From Lachnospiraceae bacterium (lineage in GTDB: Bacteria > Bacillota > Clostridia > Lachnospirales > Lachnospiraceae): a stretch of 56,544 bases of DNA. The stretch's first letter is position 1. Each line of letters starts with the position of its first letter. Both the position numbers and the translations under genes were made by a program. Positions 52,713 to 56,544 of this stretch are shown in pieces. The DNA is taken from assembly GCA_021205225.1 (NCBI GenBank), contig JAJPXX010000070.1, positions 1 through 56,544 of the forward strand, written 5' to 3'. The notes under the pieces are model-generated. The model was not told the DNA's origin. It worked only from the letters and a program-made list of their open reading frames with translations, and made no database searches.

Positions 52713-52864
52713 AGAAAGAGTCCTCCGTGTGCTCATACCGAAATTTTGCTCGTGCGCTATGTGTCTGGTACATTTTCTTTACCGCTATAGTAACATCTTT
52801 TTCATTCCTTTTCAAATGGGGATTCTTTATAATTAAGAAAATGAGAATGAGGAGGAAGTATTTT
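52713..52864. promoter_or_regulatory. Divergent promoter region between the LysR gene and the FMN enzyme gene
   Basis: A TATAAT box (52828-52833) on the plus strand has no good -35 partner at 17 bp, as is usual for a promoter that needs an activator. AT-rich sequence lies around it. No exact LysR site can be assigned from this sequence alone. Confidence 0.35.
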
Positions 52865-53869
52865 ATGCAGGAACCAAAACCAGCGGATTACAGTGAAGAC
52901 CGATATTTTGGCGGTCCGGACAGCCCCAGACGGGCGGACGGGCTTCAATTTGGCTATACGCCCTATTCGCTGAAATCCGAGAACGATGACTCAAATAAAA
53001 TCACCAGAGCGTGCTATGACAGCTATATGATTGAATACCGCTACCTGGATTCATGGGTGGCGGATACGCATGCCAGCCTGTGGGGAAAGACATTTGATAC
53101 GCCCATCATGGTAGGAGGTCTGTCTGCGATTGCGCCTTTGCTGCACAAAAACGGCATGACGGAGATAGCGAAAGGCGCTCTTGCTATGAATACCCCTGCG
53201 CTGTTTGGTTATATCTCAAACCAGGAGGTAGATGAGCTGGTGGCGACCGGAGCGCAGTGTATCCGTATTGTGAAGATGCAGCGCGACAATGAGGCGGTTC
53301 TTTCGGAGATTCGCCATGATGAGGAATGCGGATGTTTTGCCGTAGCGATGGATATTGACCATGGCATAGCGCCGGACGGCACGCTGTACCATCCAACGCC
53401 GGATTATGGCCAGCTTTGCCCGAAGACGACCGATGAGATTGCGATGTATGTGAAATCCACGAAGCTGCCTTTTATCGCGAAAGGTGTTCTGTCGGTACAG
53501 GACGCGGTAAAATGCGCGGACGCCGGTGTGGCGGCGATTCTGTTGTCCCATCATAAAGGGGAAATTCCGGATGCGGTGCCGCCGCTGTATGTCCTGCCGG
53601 AAATCAAAAGAGCGGTGGGAGACCGGGTGAAAATTTTTGTGGACTGTGGGATTACAAGCGGCATTGATGCCTACAAGGCACTGGCGCTTGGCGCAGACCG
53701 GGTGTGTGTGGCGAGAAATCTGGTGAAACCGTATATGACAGAGGGCGCGGCGGGAGTAGAGCGCCGGCTTCGGGAACTGACGGCGGAGCTGTCCTGCGTG
53801 ATGGCACGGACCTGCACGCCGGATACGGATCATTTTGATCCGACGACGCTGAGAAAGAAAGACTGGTAA
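52865..53869 (+). CDS. FMN-dependent alpha-hydroxyacid dehydrogenase-like enzyme
   Basis: 334 residues with the beta-alpha barrel of the LldD / alpha-hydroxyacid oxidase family: TPIMVGGLSAIAPLLH at the FMN site, MDIDHG, FIAKGVLSVQDA (the lysine strand), DCGITSGIDAYKALALGADRVCVAR (phosphate site). The active-site segment reads LSHHKGEI where the family usually has SNHGGRQL. The catalytic His seems kept but the substrate-binding Arg is missing. So it is a divergent branch and the hydroxyacid is unknown. GAGGAGGAAG precedes the ATG at 52865; the longer frame crosses the promoter region. It is followed by a dehydrogenase gene. Confidence 0.8.
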   Translation: MQEPKPADYSEDRYFGGPDSPRRADGLQFGYTPYSLKSENDDSNKITRACYDSYMIEYRYLDSWVADTHASLWGKTFDTPIMVGGLSAIAPLLHKNGMTEIAKGALAMNTPALFGYISNQEVDELVATGAQCIRIVKMQRDNEAVLSEIRHDEECGCFAVAMDIDHGIAPDGTLYHPTPDYGQLCPKTTDEIAMYVKSTKLPFIAKGVLSVQDAVKCADAGVAAILLSHHKGEIPDAVPPLYVLPEIKRAVGDRVKIFVDCGITSGIDAYKALALGADRVCVARNLVKPYMTEGAAGVERRLRELTAELSCVMARTCTPDTDHFDPTTLRKKDW

Positions 53870-53946
53870 TGAGGGTACGAATATTTTTTGTGATAGCAGA
53901 GCACGATGCCTGAAGAGAGAATCATGTGTCTGCGGAAAGGAAGAAT

Positions 53947-54954
53947 ATGAATATAGGTATTTGCGGTGCTGGCACAATTGCCAGCTGGATTTCGGATATA
54001 TTGGGTCAGCTGAATAATGAGCGAATTGTGAAATACGGTGTGGCAGGCCAGTCTGCCGCGTCCTGCCGCCCGTTTGCGGAAAAATACGGATGGCAGAAGG
54101 TATATGACAGCTATGAAGAGCTGATGAGCGACGACGCAGTTGACGTCGTATACATCGCGGTTCCAAACCATGTACATATGGATCTGTGCCTGAAAGCGCT
54201 GGAACACGGAAAAAATGTGGTTGTGGAGAAGCCGTTTGCCGTGAATGATACGCAGGCGAAAACGATGATTGATAAAGCGAAGGAAAAGGGCGTATTTTTA
54301 TCAGAAGCGCTCTGGCCGGCGTTCTTGCCGTCCCGTCATATTATTGACCATATTATCAAAGACGGGAAAATTGGACGCCTGACTGGTGCAAGGATTATCA
54401 GCAAAGGCAACGTCATGTTCCTGGAGCGTGTAAAGAAGCTGGAAACCGGCGGCGGTTCCCTTCTGGATATGGGTCCCTACATCTTAAGCCGGATGACCTG
54501 CCATTTTGGGACAGACTATGAATCAGCTGTGGGACACTTTGAAATGCTGGAGAGCGGCGTGGACGCCAGAGATTACTATACAGTGACTTATCCGGGCGGG
54601 ATAAAGATTGAATGTGTTTCCACGATTAATACACCGGAAGATGAGCGGGAGGAATACTGTGAGATTTTCGGAACAGAGGGCAGCATCTACATGGATGTGG
54701 TCTCGAATCCGAACTATCTGGAGATTCGTAATCTGGATGGCTCTCTTCGGGAGAAGCCGGAACTTCCGCCGCTGATCGTGAATTCAGAAATCCCGTTCGT
54801 GAAAGGCTACGAGCATGAGTGGATCAAGATTGAGCAGGCGATCCGGGAGGGCAAAACGCAGACAGAGGACGCTCCGTGGGAGCAGACTCTGACAATCTCG
54901 AAAATCATGACGGAGCTGCGCGCGCAGGCGGGAGTCGTATTTCCGTTTGAGTGA
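53947..54954 (+). CDS. Gfo/Idh/MocA-family NAD(P)-dependent oxidoreductase
   Basis: 335 residues. The Rossmann start is NIGICGAGTIASWIS, and VYIAVPNHVHMDLCLKAL with VVVEKPFAV (catalytic-lysine EKP) follows; the second half is the alpha/beta dimer domain. Enzymes of this family oxidise or reduce sugars, inositols and related polyols. GGAAAGGAAGAAT precedes the ATG at 53947. It lies between the FMN enzyme and the sugar-type transporter on one strand, which fits a pathway for an imported sugar acid or polyol. The substrate is unknown. Confidence 0.92.
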   Translation: MNIGICGAGTIASWISDILGQLNNERIVKYGVAGQSAASCRPFAEKYGWQKVYDSYEELMSDDAVDVVYIAVPNHVHMDLCLKALEHGKNVVVEKPFAVNDTQAKTMIDKAKEKGVFLSEALWPAFLPSRHIIDHIIKDGKIGRLTGARIISKGNVMFLERVKKLETGGGSLLDMGPYILSRMTCHFGTDYESAVGHFEMLESGVDARDYYTVTYPGGIKIECVSTINTPEDEREEYCEIFGTEGSIYMDVVSNPNYLEIRNLDGSLREKPELPPLIVNSEIPFVKGYEHEWIKIEQAIREGKTQTEDAPWEQTLTISKIMTELRAQAGVVFPFE

Positions 54955-54975
54955 AACCCGCTGAGGATGGTTTAC

Positions 54976-55025
54976 TGTAAAAGCTCTGGAGCGCAGCGCA
55001 GATGCGGGAGCGCACAGCTTTTACA
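54976..55025 (+). promoter_or_regulatory. Hairpin between dehydrogenase and transporter genes
   Basis: TGTAAAAGCT (54976-54985) pairs perfectly over 10 bases with AGCTTTTACA (55016-55025). The 30-base GC-rich loop contains GGAGCGCA, or a close match, twice. No T run follows. It lies 21 bases after the stop of the dehydrogenase gene and about 60 bases before the transporter start. It may stabilise the upstream message or reduce read-through. Confidence 0.5.
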
Positions 55026-55085
55026 TATAGTACCGCGGTATGGAAGTATACCGGAAAAAGAGATGGCGATAAGGAAGGAATTCAA

Positions 55086-56429
55086 ATGAAAGCAAACGAA
55101 AATACAAAAGTACCCATTCCGCAGAAGCTGGCGTATGGCTGCGGTATGAGCGGCGGCAATATTATGAGCGTACTGATGTCAAACTTTATCACGGCCTATT
55201 ATACAGACACGGCGCTTATCGCGCCAATGGCCATTGCGACGATGATGGTAGTGGCCCGTGTCTTTGACGGCGTCAGTGATTTTGCCATGGGCAGTGTGGT
55301 AGACCGCACCAATACGAAGCTGGGCAAGGCGCGTCCCTGGATTTTTGTGGCTGCCCCGCTGATGCTGGCAGGCATCATTCTCATACTCAATGTTCCGTCA
55401 GCCTGGGCGGAGCATATGAAGCTGGTTTACGCGTATATTACCTATATTTTCCTGAATGCGATTGTGTATACGATTTACGGCATTTCACACACGGCGCTGC
55501 TGCCGCGCATGACGCGGGATTCTGAGGATCGCACCCTGACATCCACGGTGGCGATTATTATGCAGAACCTGGCGCAGATTGCTGCTGCGAGCGGCATCAC
55601 GGTGCTTTACCTGAACATAGGCTGGCGGTACACCAGCGTCATCGTAGGTCTCGTTGCAGGCGTACTGATTCTGATTGAAGCTCTCGTCTGTCAGGAAAAA
55701 GTAGACATGGAAGATGACGGACAAGCGGATCATTCCGGACGGAAGAAGCAGGCAACTCCGTTGCTTGAACAGTTCGGCGCAGTTCTAAAATGCAAATATT
55801 TCTGGTGCTGTCTGATCTTCGGCGTCTGCACTCTGGTCTATAACGCAAACGCTGCATCCTGTACGATTTATTATTGTACCTGGGTGCTGGGGGATTCCAT
55901 GTATACCGCTACTTTGCTGGGACTGGGAATTGCTCCGAGCATTATCATGCTGGTTGTTACCCCTTATCTGACGAAACGCTTCTCCAAGCGTTCTTTCATG
56001 TCCGTATGCTCACTGGGACTGATTCTGAGCTTCCTGCTGGTTCTCATTGATCCGACCAGCAAGACGCTGCTTCTTGGCTGCGCGTTTCTGCGGAGTTTTG
56101 CAGGAGGCCCGATGTTTGCCGGCATCTATGCGTTTATCGCGGATTCCGCTAACTATGTAGAATGGAAATCCGGCATCCACGCAGAAGGTCTGATGTCCGC
56201 TTCCCAGTCTATGGGACAGAAGATTGGTATGGGCATCGGCGGAGCCAGCGTGATGTGGGTGCTGGCTGCTGCCGGATATGATTCCACACTGGAAACGCAG
56301 TCTGCGGCAGTGATTTCTGCCATGAAATTCAGCTACATCTGGGTAGATGCTATTACCTGTGTGCTTCTGCTTCTCTGCATTTTGCTTCTGGATGTAGAAA
56401 AATACCTTCCGGAAATGCAAAAGCAATGA
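55086..56429 (+). CDS. GPH-family (glycoside-pentoside-hexuronide) cation symporter
   Basis: 447 residues with about 12 membrane helices. The N-terminal KLAYGCGMSGGNIM, FDGVSDFAMGSVVDRT and KLGKARPWIF are the GPH signature, as in MelB, XylP and UidB relatives. It imports a sugar, glycoside or uronate with a cation. AAGGAAGGAATTCAA precedes the ATG at 55086; the longer frame upstream is unsupported. It is the last gene of the accessory group. The substrate cannot be told; the neighbours suggest a sugar acid or polyol. Confidence 0.92.
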   Translation: MKANENTKVPIPQKLAYGCGMSGGNIMSVLMSNFITAYYTDTALIAPMAIATMMVVARVFDGVSDFAMGSVVDRTNTKLGKARPWIFVAAPLMLAGIILILNVPSAWAEHMKLVYAYITYIFLNAIVYTIYGISHTALLPRMTRDSEDRTLTSTVAIIMQNLAQIAAASGITVLYLNIGWRYTSVIVGLVAGVLILIEALVCQEKVDMEDDGQADHSGRKKQATPLLEQFGAVLKCKYFWCCLIFGVCTLVYNANAASCTIYYCTWVLGDSMYTATLLGLGIAPSIIMLVVTPYLTKRFSKRSFMSVCSLGLILSFLLVLIDPTSKTLLLGCAFLRSFAGGPMFAGIYAFIADSANYVEWKSGIHAEGLMSASQSMGQKIGMGIGGASVMWVLAAAGYDSTLETQSAAVISAMKFSYIWVDAITCVLLLLCILLLDVEKYLPEMQKQ

Positions 56430-56495
56430 GAAAAAACAGAAACAGTAAAAATTGCTTAAAACAGACAAAAATTGCAGCATGAGTTTGACAAAAAA

Positions 56496-56544
56496 GCTGA
56501 AGTGAAAAGTTTATTTCCACGCCAAAATTTGTGATTTTCCGGTG
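56496..56544 (+). mobile_element. Second copy of the MITE-like element, cut by the window end
   Basis: All 49 bases from 56496 to the last base are identical to 23035-23083, in the same orientation. Identity starts exactly at the predicted first base of the element; the bases before it differ (AAAAAA here, TTTTCT there). The stretch between the transporter stop (56429) and this copy holds AAAAATTGC twice and no gene. Confidence 0.85.

Overview
The window reads as chromosomal DNA of a spore-forming, anaerobic Gram-positive of the Clostridia, most likely a gut Lachnospiraceae. The evidence is AGGAGG-type ribosome sites, sigma-A promoters with 17-bp spacers, the block yceD-rpmF-plsX-acpP-rnc-smc-ftsY, the block yqfC-yqfD-phoH-ybeY, and sporulation genes (gpr, yqfC, yqfD). 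No rRNA, tRNA, CRISPR array, phage or complete insertion sequence was seen. Species cannot be named from this sequence.

Layout. (1) 44-7928 is a tightly spaced run of envelope genes: a transmembrane Ser/Thr kinase with an extracytoplasmic helical tail, an Ig-like surface protein, a YARHG-domain protein, a TcaA-like protein and a CPBP-family membrane protein. The first three carry Glu/Thr-rich linkers. This is the least characterised gene module here. (2) 8043-15492 holds glutamate synthase (gltB, gltD) and the spore protease gene gpr with a sigma-G-like promoter. (3) 15549-23005 is a sugar uptake and hydrolysis unit: two LplB/YtcP-type permeases, a solute-binding protein with a Tat-type signal, a LacI regulator and a GH2 glycosidase. 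No transport ATPase is encoded, so a shared one elsewhere is implied. (4) 23022-23311 is a MITE-like non-coding element. (5) 23336-35268 is housekeeping: a small coiled-coil protein with glgA, then ackA, yceD-like, rpmF, plsX, acpP, rnc, smc, ftsY and ilvA. (6) 35354-42274 holds a NYN-LOTUS protein, yqfC, yqfD, phoH, ybeY, a DUF3048 protein and a MATE-like flippase. (7) 42350-49527 is mixed: DUF896, 5-formyl-THF cyclo-ligase, GH42 beta-galactosidase, TraX-like protein, a PepC-type peptidase and recJ. (8) 49802-56429 is an accessory redox and uptake group: a secreted flavinylated FAD reductase, a LysR regulator on the minus strand, an FMN-dependent alpha-hydroxyacid-type enzyme, a Gfo/Idh/MocA dehydrogenase and a GPH-type transporter.

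The two most unusual non-coding signals were found by reading the sequence against itself. One is a 264-bp element at 23035-23298 with imperfect terminal inverted repeats and a 13-bp flanking direct repeat. A second copy begins at 56496, exactly at the predicted element boundary, and runs off the window end. The other is a two-copy structured repeat (35266-35330 on plus, 51715-51797 on minus). Each copy begins on the stop codon of the gene before it, and its hairpin shows a compensatory base-pair change. Many starts given here are downstream of the longest open frame because a ribosome site, or a promoter lying inside the longer frame, decides the start. All family assignments come from motif recognition, not database searches.
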